Shown: positions 11,598 to 18,863 of the stretch, one piece after another
Position numbering within the stretch: the first letter of the stretch is position 1
How the letters are laid out: the number at the start of each line of letters is the position of its first letter
Assembly: GCA_000721275.1 (NCBI GenBank)
Contig: JOFO01000048.1
Coordinates: 1 to 43,459 of the forward strand
Direction: 5' to 3'
DNA from: Microtetraspora glauca
GTDB taxonomy: Bacteria > Actinomycetota > Actinomycetes > Streptomycetales > Streptomycetaceae
DNA: 43,459 bases
Program-made: the position numbers and the translations under genes
The notes under the pieces: generated by a model
What the model saw: only the letters and a program-made list of their open reading frames with translations
Told to the model about the DNA's origin: nothing
Database searches by the model: none

Positions 11598-13043
11598 GTG
11601 ACTGTCAATGATGACTCGTTCACCAGCTGGAAGAACCGTGAGGAGATCGCGGAGTCGATGATCCCGATCATCGGGAAGCTGCACCGGGAGCGGGACGTCA
11701 CCGTCCTGGTCCACAGCCGCTCCCTGGTGAACAAGTCGGTCGTCAGCATCCTCAAGACGCACCGCTTCGCCCGCCAGATCGCCGGCGAGGAGCTCTCGGT
11801 CACCGAGACGCTGCCTTTCCTGCAGACGCTCACCACGCTCGACCTCGGCCCGTCGCAGATCGACATCGGCATGCTCGCCGCCGAGTACAAGGCCGACTCG
11901 CGCGGCCTGACGGTCGAGGAGTTCACCGCGGAGGCCGTCGCCGGCGCCACGGGCGAGAACAAGATCGAGCGCCGTGACGGCCGGGACGTCGTCCTCTACG
12001 GTTTCGGCCGCATCGGCCGCCTCGTCGCCCGCCTCCTCATCGAGAAGGCCGGTTCGGGCAACGGCCTGCGCCTGCGCGCCATCGTCGTGCGCGGCGGCGG
12101 CGAGCAGGACCTCGTGAAGCGCGCCTCGCTGCTGCGCCGGGACTCGATCCACGGCCAGTTCCAGGGCACGATCACGGTCGACGAGGCGAACGGCACGATC
12201 GTCGCCAACGGCAACACGATCAAGGTCATCTACGCCAACGACCCGTCCGAGGTCGACTACACGGCGTACGGCATCGAGAACGCCATCCTGATCGACAACA
12301 CCGGCAAGTGGCGCGACCGCGAGGGCCTGTCCAAGCACCTGCGCCCCGGCATCGACAAGGTCGTCCTGACCGCGCCCGGCAAGGGCGACGTGCCGAACAT
12401 CGTGCACGGCGTCAACCACGACACCATCAAGCCGGACGAGCAGATCCTGTCCTGCGCCTCCTGCACCACCAACGCCATCGTCCCGCCGCTCAAGGCGATG
12501 GACGACGAGTACGGCGTGCTGCGCGGTCACGTGGAGACCGTCCACTCGTTCACGAACGACCAGAACCTGCTGGACAACTACCACAAGGCCGACCGCCGCG
12601 GCCGTTCCGCGCCGCTGAACATGGTGATCACCGAGACCGGTGCCGCCTCGGCCGTCGCGAAGGCGCTGCCGGAACTGAAGGCCCCGATCACGGGCAGCTC
12701 GATCCGCGTCCCCGTCCCGGACGTCTCGATCGCCATCCTCAGCCTGCGCCTGGGCCGCGAGACCACCCGCGACGAGGTCCTGGAGTACCTGCGCGACGTG
12801 TCGCTGCACTCGCCGCTGAAGCGCCAGATCGACTTCACCACGGCCCCCGACGCCGTCTCGATGGACTTCGTCGGCTCGCGCCACGCCTCCATCGTGGACG
12901 CCGGCGCGACCAAGGTCGACGGCGACAACGCGATCCTGTACCTGTGGTACGACAACGAGTTCGGCTACTCCTGCCAGGTCATCCGGGTCGTCCAGCACGT
13001 CTCGGGCGTCGAGTACCCGACCTTCCCGGCCCCGGCGGCCTGA
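11598..13043 (+). CDS. gap: Glyceraldehyde-3-phosphate dehydrogenase, long form
   Basis: The start GTG at 11598 gives 481 residues beginning MTVNDDSF. About 120 N-terminal residues (e.g. NREEIAESMIPIIGKLHRE, LVNKSVVSILKTHRFARQ) precede a standard GAPDH: nucleotide-binding YGFGRIGRLVARLL, the active-site SCASCTTN with catalytic cysteine, then ETVHSFTNDQNLLDN and LWYDNEFGYSCQV. The enzyme interconverts glyceraldehyde-3-phosphate and 1,3-bisphosphoglycerate in glycolysis or gluconeogenesis. This extended form is distinct from the shorter canonical Gap normally encoded beside pgk and tpi; neither of those genes is near. The role of the extension is unknown. The ribosome-binding site is weak (GAAAG). 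Confidence 0.95.
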   Translation: MTVNDDSFTSWKNREEIAESMIPIIGKLHRERDVTVLVHSRSLVNKSVVSILKTHRFARQIAGEELSVTETLPFLQTLTTLDLGPSQIDIGMLAAEYKADSRGLTVEEFTAEAVAGATGENKIERRDGRDVVLYGFGRIGRLVARLLIEKAGSGNGLRLRAIVVRGGGEQDLVKRASLLRRDSIHGQFQGTITVDEANGTIVANGNTIKVIYANDPSEVDYTAYGIENAILIDNTGKWRDREGLSKHLRPGIDKVVLTAPGKGDVPNIVHGVNHDTIKPDEQILSCASCTTNAIVPPLKAMDDEYGVLRGHVETVHSFTNDQNLLDNYHKADRRGRSAPLNMVITETGAASAVAKALPELKAPITGSSIRVPVPDVSIAILSLRLGRETTRDEVLEYLRDVSLHSPLKRQIDFTTAPDAVSMDFVGSRHASIVDAGATKVDGDNAILYLWYDNEFGYSCQVIRVVQHVSGVEYPTFPAPAA

Positions 13044-13063
13044 TCTCCGCCCGCACCGGAACG

Positions 13064-13113
13064 CGCGAACGGCGCGCCGCGCTCCCCGGGGGGAGGGCGG
13101 CGCGCCGTTCGCG
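13064..13113. terminator. Bidirectional terminator between gap and the GntR gene
   Basis: A 17-bp perfect stem (13064-13080 with 13097-13113) encloses an inner CTCCC/GGGAG stem, so nearly the whole 50 bp folds. It lies between two convergent genes and can serve both. Confidence 0.85.
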
Positions 13114-13124
13114 TGCCCGGGGGT

Positions 13125-13850
13125 TCAGCCCTTGCGCACGGAGCGCAGCGCGCCGGCCGCCGGCTCGACCGGCTCGTCACGGGCCTCGGCCCACAGCGAG
13201 CGGACGTGGCCGAGGTGGCGCATCATGCACGCCTCGGCGCCGGCCCGGTCGCGGGCGATCATCAGGTCGAGGAGTTCGACGTGCTCCTCGGCGGAGGAGA
13301 CCAGCTTGCCGGCCTCGTCCAGACCGGTCAGGCCGTAGAGGCGGGACCGCTTGCGCAGGTCGCCGACGGTCTCCACCAGCCGGTCGTTCCCGGACAGGCC
13401 GAGGAGGGTGAGGTGGAACCGCCGGTCCGCCTCCAGATAGCCGATGAGGTCGTGCTCCCGGGCGCTGACGACGATCTGCTCGGCGAGCGGGCGCAGCGCC
13501 TCCAGCTGCTCGGCCGTCGCGGTCTCGGTGACCCGGCCGACGGTCGGAACCTCGATGAGCATGCGCAGCTCGGTGCACTGGTCCAGCTCGCGCTCGCTGA
13601 CCTCGGTGACCCGGAAGCCCTTGTTGCGCACCGGTTCCACCAGGCCCTCGCGGGCCAGGTCGAGCATGGCCTCGCGCACGGGGGTGGCCGACACGCCGAG
13701 CTCGGCGGCGAGGCCCGGGGCGGAGTAGACGGACCCGGGCTTCAGCTCACCGGCCGTCAGGGCGGCGCGCAGCGCGTGGCCCACCTGGTCGCGGAGCCGC
13801 TCCTGGGCCTTGATGAGACTGTGCTGCTTCAGGTCACCCACGCCGTTCAC
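13125..13850 (-). CDS. GntR-family (FCD/FadR subfamily) regulator of the hydroxyproline locus
   Basis: GTG at 13850 has GGAGG 10 nt upstream and gives 241 residues; a second GTG three codons on is an alternative. Residues about 40-75 hold the winged helix (APGLAAELGVSATPVREAML, LAREGLVEPVRNKGFRVTEV). The FCD ligand-binding domain follows, with metal-binding-type histidines in RRFHLTLLGLSGN and SAEEHVELLDLM. FCD regulators usually sense small carboxylates. It closes the epimerase/lyase/dehydrogenase cluster on the same strand and has a copy of the locus palindrome beside its own -10, so I infer it is the local, autoregulated controller. Confidence 0.92.
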   Translation of the reverse strand: MNGVGDLKQHSLIKAQERLRDQVGHALRAALTAGELKPGSVYSAPGLAAELGVSATPVREAMLDLAREGLVEPVRNKGFRVTEVSERELDQCTELRMLIEVPTVGRVTETATAEQLEALRPLAEQIVVSAREHDLIGYLEADRRFHLTLLGLSGNDRLVETVGDLRKRSRLYGLTGLDEAGKLVSSAEEHVELLDLMIARDRAGAEACMMRHLGHVRSLWAEARDEPVEPAAGALRSVRKG

Positions 13851-13883
13851 CCACGCCGTTCCTCCGAGAATCCGCAGGCGCCC

Positions 13884-13901
13884 AGCGTACAATGTCACGT
13901 T
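13884..13901 (-). promoter_or_regulatory. Operator A with -10 of the GntR gene
   Basis: AATGTCACGTT at 13891-13901 matches 10 of 11 bases of the locus palindrome AATGTSACATT. A -10-like TACGCT (minus strand, 13884-13889) sits one base away. I see no good -35. This is the weakest of the four gene-linked sites by itself; its value is its position. Confidence 0.55.
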
Positions 13902-13929
13902 TCTCACCCGGGGCGGGCCGGTGGAGCGG

Positions 13930-14934
13930 TCACAGCAGGAAGCCGGCGGGGAAGGGGTCGGTGGGGTCGAGGAAGTACTGGGCGGTGCCGGTGATCCAGG
14001 CGCGTCCAGTGACGGTGGGGACGACGGCGGGCCGGCCGCCGACGGTGGTCTCGGCGACGAGCCGGCCGGTGAACTCGGTGCCGATGAACGACTCGTTGAC
14101 GAAGTCGGCGTCCAGGGCGAGCTGTCCGCGGGCGTGCAGCTGGGCCATCCGGGCGCTGGTGCCGGTGCCGCACGGCGAGCGGTCGAACCAGCCGGGGTGG
14201 ATGGCCATGGCGTGCCGGGAGCGGGTGGCGTCGGAGCCGGGGGCGGCGAGGTAGACGTGCTTGACGCCGGCGACGGCGGGGTCCTCGGGGTGGACGGGCC
14301 GGTCGTCGCCCGCGTTGATCGCGTCCATGATCGCCAGTCCGGCGGTGAGCAGATCGTTCTTGCGGGCGCGGTCGAAGGGGAGGCCGAGGGCGTCGAGTTC
14401 CACGAAGGCGTAGAAGTTGCCGCCGTAGGCGAGGTCGTAGGTGACGGTGCCATGGCCGGGGACCTCGGTCTTGAGGTCGAGTCCGGCGCTGAAGGCGGGG
14501 ACGTTGGTGAGGGTGACGGAGCGGGCGGCGCCGTCCTCGACGCGGACGGCGGCGGAGACGAGGCCGGCCGGGGTGTCGAGGCGGACGGTGGTGACCGGTT
14601 CGGTGACCGGGACCATGCCGGTCTCGACGAGGACGGTGGCGACGCCGATGGTGCCGTGGCCGCACATCGGGAGCAGGCCGGAGACCTCGACGAAGAGGAC
14701 GCCGTAGTCGGCGTCGGGGCGGGTGGCGGGCTGGAGGATCGCGCCGCTCATGGCGGCGTGGCCGCGCGGCTCGTACATGAGCAGGGTCCGCAGGTCGTCG
14801 CGGTGCTCCGTGAAGTGGAGGCGCTTCTCGGCCATGGTGGCGCCGGGGATCACCCCCACTCCGCCGGTGATCACCCGGGTGGGCATGCCCTCGGTGTGGG
14901 AGTCGACCGCGTGGTAGACGTGTCGGGTGCGCAT
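13930..14934 (-). CDS. Proline racemase family protein, probable 4-hydroxyproline 2-epimerase
   Basis: The 334-residue protein carries both catalytic cysteines of the proline racemase family: C91 in LLPMCGHGTIG and C255 in DRSPCGTGTSA. Two cysteines indicate a racemase/epimerase rather than the Thr-containing 3-hydroxyproline dehydratase branch. The expected reaction is trans-4-hydroxy-L-proline to cis-4-hydroxy-D-proline in the cytoplasm. It lies 18 bp downstream of the DHDPS-type lyase gene in the same operon, and beside the three dehydrogenase genes, which supports hydroxyproline over proline as substrate. ATG at 14934 with GGGGAG-type site upstream. Confidence 0.92.
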   Translation of the reverse strand: MRTRHVYHAVDSHTEGMPTRVITGGVGVIPGATMAEKRLHFTEHRDDLRTLLMYEPRGHAAMSGAILQPATRPDADYGVLFVEVSGLLPMCGHGTIGVATVLVETGMVPVTEPVTTVRLDTPAGLVSAAVRVEDGAARSVTLTNVPAFSAGLDLKTEVPGHGTVTYDLAYGGNFYAFVELDALGLPFDRARKNDLLTAGLAIMDAINAGDDRPVHPEDPAVAGVKHVYLAAPGSDATRSRHAMAIHPGWFDRSPCGTGTSARMAQLHARGQLALDADFVNESFIGTEFTGRLVAETTVGGRPAVVPTVTGRAWITGTAQYFLDPTDPFPAGFLL

Positions 14935-14952
14935 GAGCTGGGTCTCCCCTGG

Positions 14953-15852
14953 TCAGCGGAGTCCTTCGGCGAGGACCTTCTCGGTGGCGGCGCGGACGGC
15001 GGTCGCGGCGGCGCCGGTGAGCGGCAGGCGCGGCGGGCGGGTGGGGCCGCCGGGGCGGCCGGCGAGGTCCATGGAGAGCTTGATGGCCTGGACGAACTCG
15101 GTCCTGGAGTCCCAGCGGTAGAGGGGATGCAGGGCCTTGTAGAGCGGCAGCGCGGTGGCGAGGTCGCCGGCGACGGCGGCCCGGTAGAGGGTGGCGGCGG
15201 AGTCGGGCAGGGCGTTGGGGTAGCCGGCGATCCAGCCGACGGCGCCGGCGAGGGCGAGTTCCAGGAGGACGTCGTCGGCGCCGACCAGGAGGTCGAGTCC
15301 GGGGGCGAGTTCGGCGATCTCGTAGGCGCGGCGGACGTCGCCGCTGAACTCCTTGACGGCGACGATGTTCCCGTCGGCGTGGAGGCGGGCGAGGAGGGCC
15401 GGGGTGAGGTCGACCTTGGTGTCGACGGGGTTGTTGTAGGCGACGACCGGCAGCCCGGCCCGCGCGACCTCGGTGTAGTGGGCGCGGACGGCCTCCTCGT
15501 CGGCCCGGTAGGCGTTGGGCGGCAGGAGGAGGACGGAGCCGGCGCCGGCCTCGGCGGCCTGCTCGGCCCAGCGGCGGGACTCGGCGGAGCCGTAGGCGGA
15601 GACGCCGGGCATGACGCGGGAGCCGTCGCCGGCGGCCTCGACGGCGGTGCGGACGACCGCGGCGCGTTCGGCGTCGGTGAGGGTCTGGTACTCGCCGAGC
15701 GAGCCGTTGGGGACGACGCCGTCGCAGCCGTGGGCGAGGAGCCACCGGACGTGTGCGGCGTAGGCGTCGAGGTCGACGGAGAGGTCGGCGCGGAGCGGCA
15801 GGGCGGTGGCGACCATGATGCCGTGCCAGGGGCGGGTGCGGGTGTCGGGCAT
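14953..15852 (-). CDS. DHDPS/NAL-family lyase, probable 1-pyrroline-4-hydroxy-2-carboxylate deaminase
   Basis: I chose ATG at 15852 (MPDTRTRPWHG) because AAAGGAG lies 9 nt before it; an in-frame ATG 30 nt further up would translate the ribosome-binding site itself. The 299-residue protein has the family's YNNP (Y139) and the Schiff-base lysine K167 in VAVKEFSGD. Members make or cleave 2-keto acids; in hydroxyproline operons a DHDPS-family enzyme deaminates 1-pyrroline-4-hydroxy-2-carboxylate to 2-oxoglutarate semialdehyde. Context favours that role over lysine biosynthesis. It is first gene of a two-gene operon with the epimerase. Confidence 0.9.
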   Translation of the reverse strand: MPDTRTRPWHGIMVATALPLRADLSVDLDAYAAHVRWLLAHGCDGVVPNGSLGEYQTLTDAERAAVVRTAVEAAGDGSRVMPGVSAYGSAESRRWAEQAAEAGAGSVLLLPPNAYRADEEAVRAHYTEVARAGLPVVAYNNPVDTKVDLTPALLARLHADGNIVAVKEFSGDVRRAYEIAELAPGLDLLVGADDVLLELALAGAVGWIAGYPNALPDSAATLYRAAVAGDLATALPLYKALHPLYRWDSRTEFVQAIKLSMDLAGRPGGPTRPPRLPLTGAAATAVRAATEKVLAEGLR

Positions 15853-15872
15853 CGTGACGTACTCCTTTGTAG

Positions 15873-15910
15873 TGTGTGACATTTTATTGAGCGGCGTACG
15901 GCGGCCACAA
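15873..15910 (-). promoter_or_regulatory. Promoter and operator B of the lyase-epimerase operon
   Basis: On the minus strand TTGTGG (15905-15910), an 18-bp spacer and TAAAAT (15881-15886) form a plausible promoter. The palindrome copy AATGTCACACA (15873-15883) overlaps the -10 and the expected start of transcription, a position suited to repression. Confidence 0.65.
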
Positions 15911-15933
15911 GGGCGCGGCGGCGCGAAAAGGGT

Positions 15934-17328
15934 CTATTCGGCGGGGAGTTCGGCGAGGTCGCCCAGGCGGACGGGGCAGGCCAGCGGGCGCCGGTCGGGC
16001 GCGGGCGCGCCGCCGGCCAGCGCGGCCACGGCCGGGCCGCACATCCGGCCCTGGCACCAGCCCATCCCGGCCCGCGTCAGCAGCTTGACCGTGCGCGCGT
16101 CGGTGGCGCCCAGCTCCTCCACCGCCTCGCGGACGCGCCCGGCGGGCACCTCCTCGCAGCGGCAGACGGCGGTCTCCTCGCGGAGCCAGCCGGTCCAGCC
16201 CGCTCCGGGCCGGTGCACGGCGCCCATGGCGTCGGCGAAGGCCCGGAGCCTCGCGCGGCGCCGCGCGAGGGCGGGCGGCACGGGCCGCCGCGCGATCGAG
16301 TGGGCCGCGATCTCGCCCTCGGTGAGGGCCAGTTGAGCGCCGCCGACGCCGCCGGTCTCGCCCGCCGCCCACACGCCCGGCACCGAGGTGCGCAGGCCGG
16401 GGGTGAGGGCGAGGGCGACGGTGCCGTCGGCGGCGGCGCGGGTGGAGCAGCCGAGGGCGGTGGCGAGGGAGAGCTCGGGGACCAGGCCGTGGCCGACGGC
16501 GAGCGCGTCGCAGGGGATGCGCCGGGCGGTGCCGGGGACGGGCCGCCAGTCGCGGTCGAGCCGGGCGACGGTCACCGCCTCGACCCGGTCGGTGCCGTGC
16601 GCCTCGACGACGGCGTGCCGCAGCAGCGGGCGGACGTGGTGGCGGAGCAGCGCGCCGCCGTGGCGGGCGCCTTCGGCGAGCTTGGCCGGGTTGCGCAGCA
16701 GGGCGCCGGTGTGGCGGGCGTACGGCGCGTACCCGGCGGCCTCGACGACTGCGGGAACGCGGGCGCCGGCGGCGGCGAGCGAGGCGGCGACGGCCAGCAG
16801 CAGCGGCCCGCTGCCGGCGACCACGACCCTGCGCCCCGGGAGGACGAGGCCGCTCTTGAGCATGGCCTGGGCTCCTCCGGCGCCGACGACGCCGGGCAGG
16901 GTCCAGCCGGGGAACGGAAGCTGGCGTTCGTACGCCCCGGTGGCGAGGAGCACTGCCCGGGCGCGGACGGGCGCCGCGGCGGTCTCGTCGGTGCGGGAGT
17001 GGACGGTCCAGTCGGTGCCGGAGCCGGTGACGCTCCACACCTGATGACAGGCCAGATGACGTACGCGGCCCGCTCGTTCGTACGCGCGGAGCTCGGCCTC
17101 GCGGCGGGCGAAGGCGTCCCAGTCGTGGTGCAGGGCCTGCGGGCGGGTGGCGCCGAGGGCCGGGTCGGGGTGGCGGTAGTACTGGCCGCCGGGGCGGGTG
17201 CCCGCGTCGAGCAGGGTGACGGTGAGGCCGAGCGCGGCGGCGGTGACGGCGGCGGCGAGCCCGGCGGGCCCGGCGCCGACGACGGCGAGGTCGGTGCGGG
17301 CGGCGAGGTCAGACGGCGAGGTCGTCAT
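15934..17328 (-). CDS. FAD/NAD(P)-binding dehydrogenase subunit (HcnB-like)
   Basis: The 464-residue protein starts with a dinucleotide-binding fold (DLAVVGAGPAGLAAAV) and has a second one in the middle (RRVVVAGSGPLLLAVAASL). The C-terminus carries a four-cysteine BFD-type [2Fe-2S] site: VCRCEEV and GWCQGRMCG. This matches the HcnB-like subunit of heteromeric amino-acid dehydrogenases, where HcnA-, HcnB- and HcnC-like proteins oxidise a D-amino acid such as cis-4-hydroxy-D-proline and pass electrons to the respiratory chain. The three subunit genes are adjacent and overlapping. ATG at 17328 lies inside the 3' end of the ferredoxin-like gene (20-bp overlap), implying translational coupling. 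Confidence 0.92.
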   Translation of the reverse strand: MTTSPSDLAARTDLAVVGAGPAGLAAAVTAAALGLTVTLLDAGTRPGGQYYRHPDPALGATRPQALHHDWDAFARREAELRAYERAGRVRHLACHQVWSVTGSGTDWTVHSRTDETAAAPVRARAVLLATGAYERQLPFPGWTLPGVVGAGGAQAMLKSGLVLPGRRVVVAGSGPLLLAVAASLAAAGARVPAVVEAAGYAPYARHTGALLRNPAKLAEGARHGGALLRHHVRPLLRHAVVEAHGTDRVEAVTVARLDRDWRPVPGTARRIPCDALAVGHGLVPELSLATALGCSTRAAADGTVALALTPGLRTSVPGVWAAGETGGVGGAQLALTEGEIAAHSIARRPVPPALARRRARLRAFADAMGAVHRPGAGWTGWLREETAVCRCEEVPAGRVREAVEELGATDARTVKLLTRAGMGWCQGRMCGPAVAALAGGAPAPDRRPLACPVRLGDLAELPAE

Positions 17329-17626
17329 GGCCGGTTCCCTCCTGGCTGGTGACGAGGCCGCCGGGGCGGGCGGGGACGAGGCAGGCGCGGCGGTTCGGGG
17401 TGCCGTCGACGGTGACGAGGCAGTCGAAGCACTGGCCGATCCCGCAGAAGGCGCCGCGCGGTTCGCCGCCGTGCCGGGTGGTGCGCCAGGCGAGGATCCC
17501 CGCGCCCCAGAGGGCGGCGGCGACCGTCTGGCCGGCGGCGGCCGGGATCTCCCGCCCGTCGAAGCGGAAGGTGAAGGTCTCCTGCGGCGCGCCGCCGACG
17601 AGGGCGCGCGGGGTGTGGTGGCTCAA
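17309..17626 (-). CDS. (2Fe-2S)-binding dehydrogenase subunit (HcnA-like)
   Basis: A 105-residue ferredoxin-like protein with the cysteine pattern C61-x4-C66-x2-C69 and C82 (AFCGIGQCFDCLV, RRACLV), as expected for the small [2Fe-2S] subunit of HcnABC/opine-type dehydrogenases. The start is a TTG at 17626 that overlaps the stop of the upstream oxidase gene (TTGA) and has GGAG 6 nt before it. Overlaps on both sides point to tight coupling of the three subunits. Start codon is rare but supported by the ribosome-binding site and by the absence of a better one. Confidence 0.88.
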   Translation of the reverse strand: MSHHTPRALVGGAPQETFTFRFDGREIPAAAGQTVAAALWGAGILAWRTTRHGGEPRGAFCGIGQCFDCLVTVDGTPNRRACLVPARPGGLVTSQEGTGHDDLAV

Positions 17627-18795
17627 CTCTGCTCCTGGAGAGGGGTGTCCACGGGCCCGGAGGCGCGGTCGGGGCGGAACGGCCGGGGGTCGAGCGGCGG
17701 CGCGGCGCCGGTGAGGGCGGCGGCGACGAGGACGCCGGTGGCGGGGGCGAGGCCGATGCCCGCCCCCTCGTGGCCGCAGGCGTGGTGGAGGCCGGGGACG
17801 CGCGGGTCGGCGCCGATCGCCGGGAGGTGGTCCGGGAGGTACGGGCGGAAGCCGTGGTACGCGCGGAGAACCTGCACGCCGGCGAGGACCGGGAAGAGCG
17901 CGGCGGCCTGGGCGGCGAGCCGGCGCAGCGCCTCGGTGGAGAGGATGCGGTCGAAGCCGACGCGTTCCCGGGTGGCGCCGATGAGGACGGGCCCGCCGGG
18001 GGTGCCCTCGACGACGGCGGAGGACTGGAGGGCGGCGGAGCCGCTGGCGACGTCCGCGATGTAGTCGGCGGCGTACACCTTGTGGCGGACGACCCTCGGC
18101 AGGGGTTCGGTGACGAGGACGAAGCCGCGGCGGGGCAGCACGGGCAGGTGGGCGCCGGCGAGCCGGGCGACCTCGCCGCCCCAGGTGCCGGCGGCGTTGA
18201 CGACGGCGGGGGCGAGGAGTTCGCGGCGGGCGGTGCGCACCCCGCGGACGGCGCCGGACGGGTCGCGGAGGATCGCGGTGACCTCCTCGCCGAGGTGGAG
18301 CGCGGCGCCGGAGGCGGCGAGCAGCCGGGCGGCGGCCTGCGCGGGCTGGACCTGGGCGTCCTGCGGGTAGTGGAAGCCGCCGGCGAGGCCGGGGGCGAGA
18401 TGGGGTTCGAGGTCGGCGAGCCGGTCGGCGGGGATCTCGGCGGCGTCGACGCCGGCCGCCCGCTGGCCCTCCGCGAAGGTGCGGAGGGCCGTGAGGGCGG
18501 GCTCGTCGGGCGCCACGACGAGCCCGCCCTTGGGCTCGTACTCGGTCTCCGGCGGGAGTGTCGCGGAGAGTGCGCGCCAGAGTCTCGTGGACAGCAGCGC
18601 GAGGTCGAGCTCGGGGCCCGCCTCCTTGTCGGAGACGAGCAGGTTGCCTTCCCCGGCGCCGGTGGTGCCGCCCGCGACGGGACCGCGGTCGACCACGGCG
18701 ACGGTGAGTCCCGAGCGGGCCGCGTAATAGGCGCACGCGGCACCGACGACGCCCGCGCCGATGACCACGACGTCCGGGGAGTGTCTCCTGGGCAC
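17623..18795 (-). CDS. FAD-dependent D-amino-acid-type oxidoreductase subunit (HcnC-like)
   Basis: The 390-residue DAO-fold protein begins with the FAD-binding DVVVIGAGVVGAACAYYAA and ends with the C-terminal HACGHEGAGIGLAPATG segment typical of the glycine oxidase/D-amino acid dehydrogenase group. It is likely the catalytic subunit that oxidises the D-hydroxyproline made by the epimerase. GTG at 18795 has no clear ribosome-binding site; a promoter-like TGGGCA/CATCTT pair would place transcription start at or next to the GTG, so the message may be leaderless. It heads the three-gene dehydrogenase operon. Confidence 0.92.
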   Translation of the reverse strand: MPRRHSPDVVVIGAGVVGAACAYYAARSGLTVAVVDRGPVAGGTTGAGEGNLLVSDKEAGPELDLALLSTRLWRALSATLPPETEYEPKGGLVVAPDEPALTALRTFAEGQRAAGVDAAEIPADRLADLEPHLAPGLAGGFHYPQDAQVQPAQAAARLLAASGAALHLGEEVTAILRDPSGAVRGVRTARRELLAPAVVNAAGTWGGEVARLAGAHLPVLPRRGFVLVTEPLPRVVRHKVYAADYIADVASGSAALQSSAVVEGTPGGPVLIGATRERVGFDRILSTEALRRLAAQAAALFPVLAGVQVLRAYHGFRPYLPDHLPAIGADPRVPGLHHACGHEGAGIGLAPATGVLVAAALTGAAPPLDPRPFRPDRASGPVDTPLQEQS

Positions 18796-18801
18796 GGCAG
18801 T

Positions 18802-18830
18802 AAGATGTCACATTCTTCTGTGGGTGCCCA
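18802..18830 (-). promoter_or_regulatory. Promoter and operator C of the dehydrogenase operon
   Basis: GATGTCACATT (18804-18814) matches 10 of 11 bases of the locus palindrome. It overlaps a weak minus-strand -10 (CATCTT, 18802-18807); TGGGCA (18825-18830) at 17-bp spacing is the best -35. The -10 ends 6 bp before the GTG start. Confidence 0.6.
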
Positions 18831-18850
18831 GGGGTGCGGCCCCTGGGCAC
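18824..18850 (-). terminator. Hairpin terminator after the collagenase gene
   Basis: An 11-bp perfect stem (18824-18834 with 18840-18850) and 5-nt loop start 14 bp past the collagenase stop. It separates the collagenase from the downstream dehydrogenase operon, so the latter needs its own promoter. Confidence 0.75.
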
Positions 18851-18863
18851 GGGGACGGTGCGG

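Noticed and set aside
13930..14934. True proline racemase or trans-3-hydroxyproline dehydratase
   Set aside because: Both cysteines are present, excluding the dehydratase type. Proline racemase remains possible but the adjacent dehydrogenase and lyase favour 4-hydroxyproline epimerase.
14953..15852. DapA for lysine biosynthesis
   Set aside because: The Schiff-base lysine is present, but the operon with the epimerase and dehydrogenase subunits points to hydroxyproline catabolism.
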